A stretch of DNA of 6,914 nucleotides, taken from assembly GCA_003133505.1 (NCBI GenBank), contig PKXT01000156.1, positions 1 to 6,914 of the forward strand, given 5' to 3'. The notes under the pieces were generated by a model that saw only the letters and a list, made by a program, of their open reading frames with translations, did not search any database and was not told where the DNA came from. Each line of letters opens with the position of its first letter. Positions within the stretch are counted from its first letter, which is position 1. Positions 1-6,668 of this stretch are shown here, piece by piece. This DNA is from Acidobacteriota bacterium. GTDB lineage: Bacteria; Acidobacteriota; Terriglobia; Acidiferrales; UBA7541. Made by a program: the position numbers and the translations under genes.

Positions 1-277
1 GTACTCCTTGCGTTCGTTCAAATTTTTCGGCAATTGCTTCCCGGAAGTTTCGCGCTCCCCAAGTGATCGCATACTGATTTACGTTGTCGGTGATGGCCCG
101 CCGTGCTGCCTCCTTAATTTCTTCGGGCGCGGAAAAATCCGGAAACCCCTGGGCTAGATTGATCGCGCCATGGGCGATGGCCAGCCGGGTCATTTCGCGG
201 ATTACCGATTCGGTGAATCGCTCGGCCTTGTCCGAAAGGCGTATCGCCCCAGCACGAGTCGTCCCGATTTCAGGCAT
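1..277 (-). CDS. Class I/II PLP-dependent aminotransferase, N-terminal part (gene cut by left window edge)
   Basis: This is the first 92 codons of a fold-type I aminotransferase; the rest, including the PLP-binding lysine, lies outside the window. Translation from the ATG at 277 gives a helical lead-in (about residues 13-35), then INLAQGFPDF (near 39-48), then a helix ending in NQYAITWGARNFREAIA. The order 'xNLxQGFPDF ... NQY ... G...LR.AIA' is typical of the kynurenine/glutamine/methionine aminotransferase group (KAT I, YbdL-like), in which this region helps form the substrate pocket. The exact amino-acid substrate cannot be told from the N-terminus. Start choice: the ATG has a GAGGG ribosome-binding site 7 nt upstream (285-289), and the frame is closed by a stop at 320-322. 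It lies 45 bp downstream of the lytic transglycosylase gene with no terminator between, so it is probably co-transcribed with it, though the functions are unrelated. Confidence 0.9.
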   Translation of the reverse strand, partial: MPEIGTTRAGAIRLSDKAERFTESVIREMTRLAIAHGAINLAQGFPDFSAPEEIKEAARRAITDNVNQYAITWGARNFREAIAEKFERTQGV

Positions 278-284
278 GAATGTT

Positions 285-289
285 CCCTC
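285..289 (-). promoter_or_regulatory. Ribosome-binding site of the aminotransferase
   Basis: On the minus strand this reads GAGGG, 7 nt before the ATG at 277. It decides the start codon: another ATG at 320 is in a different frame and soon meets a stop. Confidence 0.65.
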
Positions 290-322
290 GGTTATGGCCG
301 TCGTCGCCCGTCCCAGCCATCA

Positions 323-2593
323 TTACTTGTCGTGGTATAGCTTGCGGTAGATGGCGGCATTGCGCAGCACGATCTGAACGTAGTCATGCGTCTGGCTGAA
401 AGGAATCGATTCCGCAAATTCAGCGGCATCACTTTCGGGACGATCTGCTATCCAGGCTGCCACCCGGTTCTCACCGGCATTGTATGCCGCCACTGCTGCT
501 TCCGGGCTGCCAAACTGCGCTAACAGTCCGGCAAAGTAACCGCTTCCGACCCGCAGATTGTAGTCAGGATCCACTAAACGGGCATCAGAATAAGGCAGCC
601 GCAGGCGCCGTGATATTCTTCGAGCTGTCCCGGGCAGGAGCTGGCTCAGCCCAATTGCGCCCGACGAGGAACGCGCTTGCGGGTCGAACGCTGACTCCTG
701 CCGCACCAGCCCGGCGAAAAGCAGAGGATCGAGATCTTCAGGCGCGGCCGCCCGGCGCAGTTCGTCCAAATAAGGGAGAGGATAGCCAGTCAGCCAAACG
801 TCGCGCGGCACATCATCGAATTTCCGATCCTCGATCTGCGGATAAAGCTGCCTTATCAAGACGATGGCCCCCGGGTAATGCTCGGCTTCCACAGCCGCTC
901 GAGCCGCCTCGAGCAAGGCGCGTGGCGCTCCCGTCTCCGTCCAGGCCCGGCGATATTCGAACTCAGCGAACGCATCCAGCGAAATCGTTTGCAGCGCCCG
1001 GGCACGCAGTGCCCGGTCTGCTGCCCCAGCCGGAATAGCGGCGTCCATGGTTGGCGCGGGAGGCAGCGGTGCAATTTCTTCCAAGAGTCCGACATTTTCC
1101 ACCGGTACCGCCCCCAGCTTTGCCATACGGAGAGAAGCAAGTGCGCCAAAATAGGATTGGGTGAATCTCTCCTGTAATTTCTGATAAAACGCCCGCGCTC
1201 GCGCCGGCTTATCATCACGCTCCGCAAGCCTGCCGGCCCAGTAAACCGCATCGGTGATGAATCCGGAGTTTGGAAATCGGTGGATATAGTCCGTCAGGCG
1301 TTGTGATGCATCATCGCGTCCCGCCAAATATTCCGTCCACGCTGCACGCCAGGCAGCCACCTGGGCCGATGCTCCGGTGGATGCCGCAGCCACGGATCGA
1401 TCGTAAAAAGCGGTCGCGCGATCGCGATCCAATTGCACCCAGAACGAATTGGCCACCGTGAACAACGCATCCGCGGCGCCATCACTTACGGGAGCGCGCG
1501 CAGCCGCCAACTCGGCTGCCGCAATCATCGCCACAACGTTATGAGAGTCACGGTAAAACTCGGTGATCGCCGCCAGGCGTTCCGCGTCCACCGACGGCTC
1601 CGCAAAATGAAGAGCTTCCAACGCCGCCACCCCACTACCAGATTCCGCCCGGCAGCGCGCTTCACGCAATTGCGCAAGCTGATCTGCTGGGGGCGTCAGC
1701 ACCGGAACAGCTTCCGCGTAAGCATCGCGAGCTTCCTGCCATTTATGCGCGGCGAACAGAACATTCGCTCTGCCCAGTTTTTGTTCCGCGTTGACGCGTG
1801 GAAACTCGGCTCCCAATGACATATGAAGTGGAGTCAGCCGCAATCCCGCATCGCGTGCCACCGAACTCAGCGGATACCCGTAATACACCGCTGCGAAATC
1901 TGCCGCCGCGGTCCGGCTTTGCCCAGCCGCTTCGCGCACGCGTCCGCGCCAGTAGAGCAGGGTTGGATTTGTCGCAATACCCGGAGCCGATTCCAGTGAG
2001 CGCAACGCCCCTGAAACATCATTTTCCTGTATGGCCAGTTGCCCAAAGGATTCGAGCGAGGAGTTGAGGAGAACGCTTTGTGGATAAGCTGCGGCGAATT
2101 GTTTCCATTCATTTAGCGCTGCAGATGGTCGCGCAAGCTGTTCATCCGACTCCGCTGAAATGTACAGCACGTATTCGGCCAGTAGCTGCTCGTCCCTTGC
2201 CCGCGTCATCCATTCGCGGGCATCGGCAAAGCGTTTACGGGAATATGCATCGTAACCAAGCGCTATTGCCGCGCGCGTTCCCAGCACATCACGCGGATGC
2301 GAGTGCGCGAATTGTGCTAGTCGCGCTTCCGCGAATGTGCTGGATGGATGATGCCTTCGCTCAGCAGCCAGCAGTTTGGAAAGTGTGCTCAATTGTTGTT
2401 CGGATCCGGCCTCTGCCCCCTCCCCGTTTCCCGAGCGGCTTCGCGCGGTTTTCTCCTGCCGGATTGCGGCTGCCGCAGCGTGTTTTGGCACTGCAACGGG
2501 CGCCAGCAAATATAAGAAAATAGCTAAGGGAATTGCTGCGTGCACGAGAACCCTGCGTATCTGAATGCGGCGAGCGTGATTTCCGGCGGCCAT
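323..2593 (-). CDS. slt: Slt70-type soluble lytic murein transglycosylase
   Basis: Predicted periplasmic enzyme that cleaves the MurNAc-GlcNAc bond of peptidoglycan, leaving 1,6-anhydro-MurNAc ends. The 756-residue product starts with an arginine-rich n-region and hydrophobic stretch (about 15-35), then an alanine run (39-43) where signal peptidase could cut. Residues ~65-600 are an alanine-rich alpha-helical superhelix with TPR-like repeats; the block at ~446-490 (DAVYWAGRLAERDDKPARA onward) is typical of the Slt70 U/L domain. The SLT catalytic domain is C-terminal (~617-752): the catalytic glutamate is E633 in RQESAFDP, motif II reads GLSQLLPGTA (648-657; often GLMQ in relatives), and motif III is AAYNAGENRV (~702-711). 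E. coli Slt is somewhat shorter (about 620-645 residues); the excess is in the helical part and N-terminus. Start: ATG at 2593 lacks a clear ribosome-binding site. A GTG at codon 17 has AGGG 5 nt before it but would lose the basic n-region, so the ATG is preferred. A strong promoter sits just upstream. Confidence 0.95.
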   Translation of the reverse strand: MAAGNHARRIQIRRVLVHAAIPLAIFLYLLAPVAVPKHAAAAAIRQEKTARSRSGNGEGAEAGSEQQLSTLSKLLAAERRHHPSSTFAEARLAQFAHSHPRDVLGTRAAIALGYDAYSRKRFADAREWMTRARDEQLLAEYVLYISAESDEQLARPSAALNEWKQFAAAYPQSVLLNSSLESFGQLAIQENDVSGALRSLESAPGIATNPTLLYWRGRVREAAGQSRTAAADFAAVYYGYPLSSVARDAGLRLTPLHMSLGAEFPRVNAEQKLGRANVLFAAHKWQEARDAYAEAVPVLTPPADQLAQLREARCRAESGSGVAALEALHFAEPSVDAERLAAITEFYRDSHNVVAMIAAAELAAARAPVSDGAADALFTVANSFWVQLDRDRATAFYDRSVAAASTGASAQVAAWRAAWTEYLAGRDDASQRLTDYIHRFPNSGFITDAVYWAGRLAERDDKPARARAFYQKLQERFTQSYFGALASLRMAKLGAVPVENVGLLEEIAPLPPAPTMDAAIPAGAADRALRARALQTISLDAFAEFEYRRAWTETGAPRALLEAARAAVEAEHYPGAIVLIRQLYPQIEDRKFDDVPRDVWLTGYPLPYLDELRRAAAPEDLDPLLFAGLVRQESAFDPQARSSSGAIGLSQLLPGTARRISRRLRLPYSDARLVDPDYNLRVGSGYFAGLLAQFGSPEAAVAAYNAGENRVAAWIADRPESDAAEFAESIPFSQTHDYVQIVLRNAAIYRKLYHDK

Positions 2594-2649
2594 CAGGCAA
2601 TGGGGAATAGCTATAACCTCGAGTTTCAGGAATTCGTCAGATCTCTTGA

Positions 2650-2678
2650 ATTATCGGAACCACGCGAGGCACTGTCAA
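2650..2678 (-). promoter_or_regulatory. Near-consensus sigma70-type promoter for the lytic transglycosylase gene
   Basis: On the minus strand the sequence reads TTGACA (2673-2678), a 17-nt spacer, then GATAAT (2650-2655). The -35 box matches consensus 6/6 and the -10 box 5/6, with optimal spacing. Predicted transcription start is near 2643, giving a leader of about 50 nt. It lies in the 113-bp gap after the stop codon of the small membrane protein gene, so the transglycosylase (and probably the aminotransferase after it) has its own transcription start. An 8-bp palindrome, ATAGCTAT (2607-2614), lies in the leader; its role is unknown. Confidence 0.7.
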
Positions 2679-2706
2679 ATGACGCTGACCACAGAGCTAA
2701 ACCGTG

Positions 2707-3321
2707 CTACTCGCTTGAGCCATCGCCCGACAAACTCACGTGGGGCCGGGCGCTTTGCAGGCTGTAATTCCGCACAACTCCGAAATCGGTAAACCCAATA
2801 TGCACGAACGACACCCACCGTTCTAGACGGTGATGACCAGTCCGATGAAATAGGTACGAGGCGCCTATGGAAGCTCCAGTGGCCGCAATTTCTATCGCCG
2901 CAAACAACAGCTTATTGTCTACAATCGAATTGGTCAGCAAAATCTCTTGTCGTCCGCGCGCCCAGAAGTTCGCCGTCGAAGAAAAATCCAAAACGCGTGA
3001 AACTCCCACTCCCGCAAACAGCCAGTCGTTCTCCCTGTCCCAGAACCGATGAACTCTTATTTCCCCAACGACCATCTGCCCGGTTCCCAGCTTCGGCGCG
3101 CTCAAATTCAAAGCCGGAGCTGGTTGCGATAACGCGGCCGTTCCCGTCCTCCCAGTTTGCATAACATTGTCTGGGTTCATCGCTGCTGCCGACTCCTGGC
3201 CTATCGCTATGGGAGCCGCCAATACCGCCGCAACCAGCGTCGCCCCGCAAACATACACCGCTCTCACCCCTATCGCCCGCCACCAGACAATCCCGCAACT
3301 GGGTCTTCCCATCCCAACCAT
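2707..3321 (-). CDS. Small conserved membrane/exported protein of unknown function
   Basis: Function not recognised. The 204-residue product has an N-terminal hydrophobic stretch (about 20-40, AVYVCGATLVAAVLAAPIAI) that could be a signal peptide or anchor, followed by a Pro/Ala-rich low-complexity linker (~45-80). The rest has three hydrophobic segments (~98-112, 138-158, 168-185) joined by motifs that look conserved: HRFWDREND (91-99), ARGRQEILLTN (121-131), and FHRTGHHRLERW (158-169). Four histidines (159, 163, 164, 174) lie at or between the last two hydrophobic segments. From memory, similar proteins with the FWDR, EILLTN and HRTGHH patterns are common hypothetical proteins in Acidobacteriota; this was not checked by search. 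Start: ATG 3321 is preceded by AGAGGGG (3333-3339) at a rather long 11-nt spacing; GTG codons 19 and 22 are alternatives that would give a cleaner signal peptide. It sits between a murein hydrolase and an AsmA-like gene, which hints at an envelope role (inference). Confidence 0.8.
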   Translation of the reverse strand: MVGMGRPSCGIVWWRAIGVRAVYVCGATLVAAVLAAPIAIGQESAAAMNPDNVMQTGRTGTAALSQPAPALNLSAPKLGTGQMVVGEIRVHRFWDRENDWLFAGVGVSRVLDFSSTANFWARGRQEILLTNSIVDNKLLFAAIEIAATGASIGASYLFHRTGHHRLERWVSFVHIGFTDFGVVRNYSLQSARPHVSLSGDGSSE

Positions 3322-3332
3322 CGCGACGTTCG

Positions 3333-3339
3333 CCCCTCT
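3333..3339 (-). promoter_or_regulatory. Possible ribosome-binding site of the small membrane protein gene
   Basis: The minus strand reads AGAGGGG, 11 nt before the ATG at 3321. The match is good but the spacing is longer than the usual 5-9 nt, so the start codon remains uncertain. Confidence 0.4.
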
Positions 3340-3395
3340 GCCATGTGCCTCGCGATCCTGACACGACTCGCTATCCGCATCCCAGGCATCGCGGC

Positions 3396-3401
3396 ATTTT
3401 A
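3396..3401 (-). promoter_or_regulatory. Weak candidate -10 box for the small membrane protein gene
   Basis: The minus strand reads TAAAAT, 5/6 to the -10 consensus, about 75 bp upstream of the ATG at 3321. The sequence 17-18 nt upstream gives only a poor -35 match (TTCGCC, 3/6). It is the best candidate I see in the divergent region for this direction. Confidence 0.25.
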
Positions 3402-3485
3402 ATGGAATACCGTCTTAGCGGCGAATTTCATTCAGACCCTTGTTGATATGGCTCGTTAGCATAGAAGCCACCCAACCAGGTGTTC

Positions 3486-3514
3486 CTGACAAAATCTCAA
3501 ACCTGTGTCAAAAT
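3486..3514 (+). promoter_or_regulatory. Candidate promoter abutting the AsmA-like gene (possibly leaderless)
   Basis: The plus strand reads CTGACA (3486-3491, 5/6 to the -35 consensus), a 17-nt spacer, then CAAAAT (3509-3514, 4/6 to the -10 consensus). Only 6 nt (TTGAGG) separate the -10 box from the ATG at 3521, so transcription would begin at or next to the start codon. The GAGG motif touches the ATG with no spacing, which is too close for a normal ribosome-binding site; this also fits a leaderless message. The -10 match is modest, so this is tentative. Confidence 0.35.
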
Positions 3515-3519
3515 TTGAG
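3487..3519. repeat. Overlapping short repeats immediately upstream of the AsmA-like start codon
   Basis: TGACAAAATCTC (from 3487) and TGTCAAAATTTG (from 3506) form an imperfect direct repeat with a 19-bp period (9 of 12 bases identical). TGACA (3487-3491) and TGTCA (3506-3510) are also an inverted pair with 14 bp between them, and CTCAAA (3496-3501) pairs with TTTGAG (3514-3519). They overlap the candidate promoter, so an operator role is possible. Arms of 5-6 bp can arise by chance in AT-rich DNA. Confidence 0.3.
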
Positions 3520-3520
3520 G

Positions 3521-5083
3521 ATGCGTCGTGGGTGGAAAATTGCCTTGGCCGTCGCTCCCGTTCTTCTGGTGATTGGCACGATCGCGGTCATCAGGGCCGA
3601 ACCCATTGCCAAGAAGATATTGATTACGTCCCTATCAGACAAGTTCAAAAGCAACGTCCAGATTTCATCGCTTCATATTGTGCCTGGACCAGTTTTTTAC
3701 GTCACGGCGGATAGTATCGTCTTTACCAAGCGTGATAGTCAGGGTCTTCCTCCCCTGATAAAAATAAAGAGAATATCGGTGGAGATAAGTCTCGCTAACT
3801 TATTCCACCGGCCTGTGCACATTGCCCATGTCCGTGTTACGGGACTTGAGATTCATATTCCCCCGCGCAATCGTCCGCAGGGCGTCTCCCAGTTGGCCGA
3901 TTCGCAACAACCTGTAGCCGCGTCTCCTCCTCCCAAGCAGCCCAAGGCTGCCTATCCCAAATTCATCGTGGATGAAGTGGACGCCCCGGGGGCTTTCCTG
4001 GTTATGCTGCCACGCAAGGCAGGCAAACTGCCCCTCGAATTTCCAATCGAGCAACTAAAAATGTCCGGCGTAGGCGTGGATCAGCCCGCCCACTACCATG
4101 CTGTATTGACCAACCCAAAACCCGTCGGCCAAATCACCGCTGACGGCGAGTTCGGCCCTTGGGACGCGGATGTACCCGCGGCCACTCCGATCTCAGGTGT
4201 GTATTCCTTTGGCCATGTGGATATGGGCACCATTCGTGGCCTTGGCGGCACTCTTTCTTCGAATGGTCAATTTAACGGGCAGCTCGACAATATTCATGCT
4301 ACTGGCCACACCGACACTCCGGATTTCCAATTGCGAATTGCCGGCAATCCAATGGACTTGCAAACCGATTTTGACGCCTTCATTGATGGTTCCAGTGGCG
4401 ACGTCCACCTCGACAAAGTGAAGGCATTACTCGGCGAATCAATATTTAACGTTACTGGCGAAATAGTTGGCACTCCAGGCATACAGGGCCGCACGATTAA
4501 CCTGAGCACTGTGGCAGCCGGCGCTCGTCTTCAGGATTTTTTGCGCCTTGCCGTTCCCGAAGATCACCCGCTGATGACTGGCGTCATAAGCCTGCATAGC
4601 AATGTAAAGATACCACCGGGCGAGGAAGATATCAGCCGCAAGCTGATCCTTGATGGCGCATTCGACGTGGGTGGGGCGCATTTCACGGAAAAGAAAATTC
4701 AAAGCAAGGTTGACACGCTCAGCCGCAAGGGCAGCGGCAATCCCAAGGATTTTGATATGGGTAACGTGCTGTCAAATATGCGCGGAAAATTTCATCTGGA
4801 AAAAGGCGTTATGCGTTTTTCTAACTTGACCTTCAGCGTGCCCAGCGCCAATGTTTCCCTTGCGGGCACATATATTCTTCAATCCGGAGCAATGGATTTC
4901 CACGGCACGCTTCGGCTTCAGGCCAAGCTCTCCCAAACTACGACCGGTTTTAAGTCCCTGATGTTGAAGCCCTTCGATAGCTTCTTTTCGAAAAAGGGAG
5001 CAGGAACACAGGTGCCAATTAAGATTAGCGGCACCCGCAATCACCCTTCGTTTGGCCTTGATTTTCACAACGGCAGGAAGTAG
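3521..5083 (+). CDS. AsmA-like envelope protein, single N-terminal membrane anchor
   Basis: Predicted member of the AsmA superfamily (AsmA, TamB, YhdP and relatives): an inner-membrane-anchored protein with a large periplasmic beta-rich body, a family linked to lipid transport and outer-membrane homeostasis. From the ATG at 3521 the product is 520 residues. It begins MRRGWKIALAVAPVLLVIG, a basic n-region followed by a transmembrane helix (~7-25). Residues ~46-115 resemble the usual AsmA N-terminal block ('vqIsslhi.....vta..i.......pPlikikrisveisl'). A Pro/Gln/Ala-rich linker follows (~128-145). The C-terminal part (~420-516) has the AsmA C-terminal pattern: loss-of-function-tolerant beta repeats, 'VPSANVSLAGTY', 'GAMDFHGTLRL', then 'PFDSFFSKKGAGTQVPIKI' and 'GTRNHPSFGLD'. 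The frame is open to a TTG at 3440, but those 27 residues do not look like an N-terminus, and 3521 is the first ATG and starts the anchor. The precise role is not known. Confidence 0.88.
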   Translation: MRRGWKIALAVAPVLLVIGTIAVIRAEPIAKKILITSLSDKFKSNVQISSLHIVPGPVFYVTADSIVFTKRDSQGLPPLIKIKRISVEISLANLFHRPVHIAHVRVTGLEIHIPPRNRPQGVSQLADSQQPVAASPPPKQPKAAYPKFIVDEVDAPGAFLVMLPRKAGKLPLEFPIEQLKMSGVGVDQPAHYHAVLTNPKPVGQITADGEFGPWDADVPAATPISGVYSFGHVDMGTIRGLGGTLSSNGQFNGQLDNIHATGHTDTPDFQLRIAGNPMDLQTDFDAFIDGSSGDVHLDKVKALLGESIFNVTGEIVGTPGIQGRTINLSTVAAGARLQDFLRLAVPEDHPLMTGVISLHSNVKIPPGEEDISRKLILDGAFDVGGAHFTEKKIQSKVDTLSRKGSGNPKDFDMGNVLSNMRGKFHLEKGVMRFSNLTFSVPSANVSLAGTYILQSGAMDFHGTLRLQAKLSQTTTGFKSLMLKPFDSFFSKKGAGTQVPIKISGTRNHPSFGLDFHNGRK

Positions 5084-5099
5084 TCGTTTTTAGAGGAAA

Positions 5100-6668
5100 T
5101 TAAGCACGATTACTGCGAACGCGAATTACATTGTCATCGTGTTCGGATGTGGACTGTTTGAAATTAATCGGGATTACGGCCTGAATCTGAGTACCTTTTG
5201 CATCGGACATAACTTCTAGTTCGCCGTGCAAGCGCTTCACGCGCTCCATCATTCCCCTCAGTCCCACGCCCGGTAATTTCGCAAATGAAATTTTAGATAA
5301 ATTATCCGCGGAGATTCCCTTTCCTTGATCTTCCACGATTACGGTCACGTCATCCGGGGATCGCAACATCCGAATCATAGCCGTCGCGCTGGCCGCGTGA
5401 CGCTGGACGTTGGTCAGAGCCTCTTGGACGATTCTAAAGATTGCCGTCTCCAATTCTGCTGAAAACCGCCCAAACGTCTCCGGAATGTCCACCTCGACCT
5501 GAATATTGGTTCGCTCAGTGAATCTGTCGCCGTACCACTGCAGAGCTGGTGCAAGGCCAACTTCATCAAGGATTGGTGGATGCAAAAGATATGAAGTCGT
5601 TCGAACTTCCTCCAGGATCTGGTCAACCAGCGCCATGCTCTCCGACACGCCGCCCGCTAACTCAGGCGCGCCCTTCTTGGCCTTGGTTTTCAAAACCGAA
5701 AGGTTCATTCCCAGCGCGACCAGCAACTGCGCCGTGCTATCGTGCAAGTCTAGGGCCATCCGCCTTCTTTCTTCATCTTGCACGTACAACAGTAACCGCG
5801 ATAATTCCCGGAGATCCTGGTTGCTTGTGGCCAGCAACTCCGCCTGTCGCTGTACCTGTTGATTCTTTAGGGCCAGTTCGGCAGTCCGCTCGGTTACCCG
5901 GCTTTCGAGTTCCTGCTTAGCCACAACCAACTCGGCTTCTCGCCGCTGGAGGGCCTCCTGCGCTTCCTTTCGTTCCGCAATCTCAAATTCCAGGGCCTGG
6001 GCCCGCTGCTGCAGGTAGCTTATGTTGCGAAGCCGCTCCTCGTCCGTGTTCAATGAGGAATAACTTTCCACCGGAATCACCCCGGTGTGTTCCGCGCAAA
6101 TTTTTAGGAACGGTTCAAGGTGCTCGGCTTTGTCAAAGACAGCCATGGAATAACCGCAGCGAAGATTAAAGGAATGGGCTCGCGCCAGATCGTTCCAAAG
6201 CTGCTCCAACCGCAGGACCGCCTCTGGCTTTCCCTGCGCCGACAGCAAATCCACCATTTCGCCGAAGGCTACCACGCGGCTCTCCGTGCCCTCCCGAGCC
6301 GATTCAGCGCGACGGATAACCGGGGTCATCACTTCCGCGAATATCGTCGCATCCGGCCACCCATCACGCATGAATTGCGACAAGGTCTCGGCGGCGTCCA
6401 GCGCTATATAGCGGCCCCTTTTCACGGCCGAGGTTGTATCCAAACCGCGAGCCTTTAACAAATCCACAATCCCATCCCGGTGCGCTTTGGTGGCGATGAT
6501 AATGGCGCTGTCACCCGCGCCGAGCGCGGTACCGATAAACCGACCCAAGCCGGTCAAGAGTGATTGCTCCTCGTTATAAAACTGTACGGTGTGAGAACGA
6601 TGCTCTTGCTCGTGCCACGCGGGCGGAGGGGCATTCAGTGGAAGAGTTGGAGTGGGACTAGCGCTCAT
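5100..6668 (-). CDS. Soluble MEDS-domain sensor histidine kinase (NarX/DesK-type, HisKA_3 family)
   Basis: Predicted cytoplasmic sensor kinase of a two-component system. The 522-residue product has a Pro-rich N-terminus (1-24), then a MEDS sensory domain (methanogen/methylotroph DcmR type, ~25-200) starting HTVQFYNEEQSLL and including GDSAIIIATKAHRDGI (52-67). A long Glu/Gln/Arg-rich coiled coil follows (~208-290). The HisKA_3 dimerisation/phosphotransfer domain has DEERRRMALDLHDSTAQLL (298-316) with phospho-acceptor H309. The HATPase_c domain has the N box EALTNVQRH (N420), G1 box DQGKGI (447-452) and G2 box GVGLRGMMERV (467-477). All catalytic motifs are intact and there is no transmembrane helix, so the signal is probably intracellular or a diffusible ligand, as proposed for MEDS domains. 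Kinases of this type usually act on NarL/FixJ regulators, but none is present here. Start: ATG 6668, directly after an in-frame TAA, with a weak GCGGA site. It converges on the AsmA-like gene with 16 bp between stops. Confidence 0.95.
   Translation of the reverse strand: MSASPTPTLPLNAPPPAWHEQEHRSHTVQFYNEEQSLLTGLGRFIGTALGAGDSAIIIATKAHRDGIVDLLKARGLDTTSAVKRGRYIALDAAETLSQFMRDGWPDATIFAEVMTPVIRRAESAREGTESRVVAFGEMVDLLSAQGKPEAVLRLEQLWNDLARAHSFNLRCGYSMAVFDKAEHLEPFLKICAEHTGVIPVESYSSLNTDEERLRNISYLQQRAQALEFEIAERKEAQEALQRREAELVVAKQELESRVTERTAELALKNQQVQRQAELLATSNQDLRELSRLLLYVQDEERRRMALDLHDSTAQLLVALGMNLSVLKTKAKKGAPELAGGVSESMALVDQILEEVRTTSYLLHPPILDEVGLAPALQWYGDRFTERTNIQVEVDIPETFGRFSAELETAIFRIVQEALTNVQRHAASATAMIRMLRSPDDVTVIVEDQGKGISADNLSKISFAKLPGVGLRGMMERVKRLHGELEVMSDAKGTQIQAVIPINFKQSTSEHDDNVIRVRSNRA

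Noticed and set aside
484..1038. Plus-strand open frame of 184 codons antisense to the transglycosylase gene.
   Set aside because: It lies fully opposite a well-supported gene with intact catalytic motifs, and its translation is a low-complexity Arg/Pro/Ala-rich sequence typical of a shadow frame.
2080..2523. Plus-strand open frame of 147 codons antisense to the 5' part of the transglycosylase gene.
   Set aside because: Same reasoning: shadow of a real coding frame, with no recognisable domain or ribosome-binding site.
3440..3520. Upstream extension of the AsmA-like gene to a TTG at 3440.
   Set aside because: The added 27 residues do not look like a signal or anchor, and the first ATG (3521) begins a typical basic n-region followed by a membrane helix.
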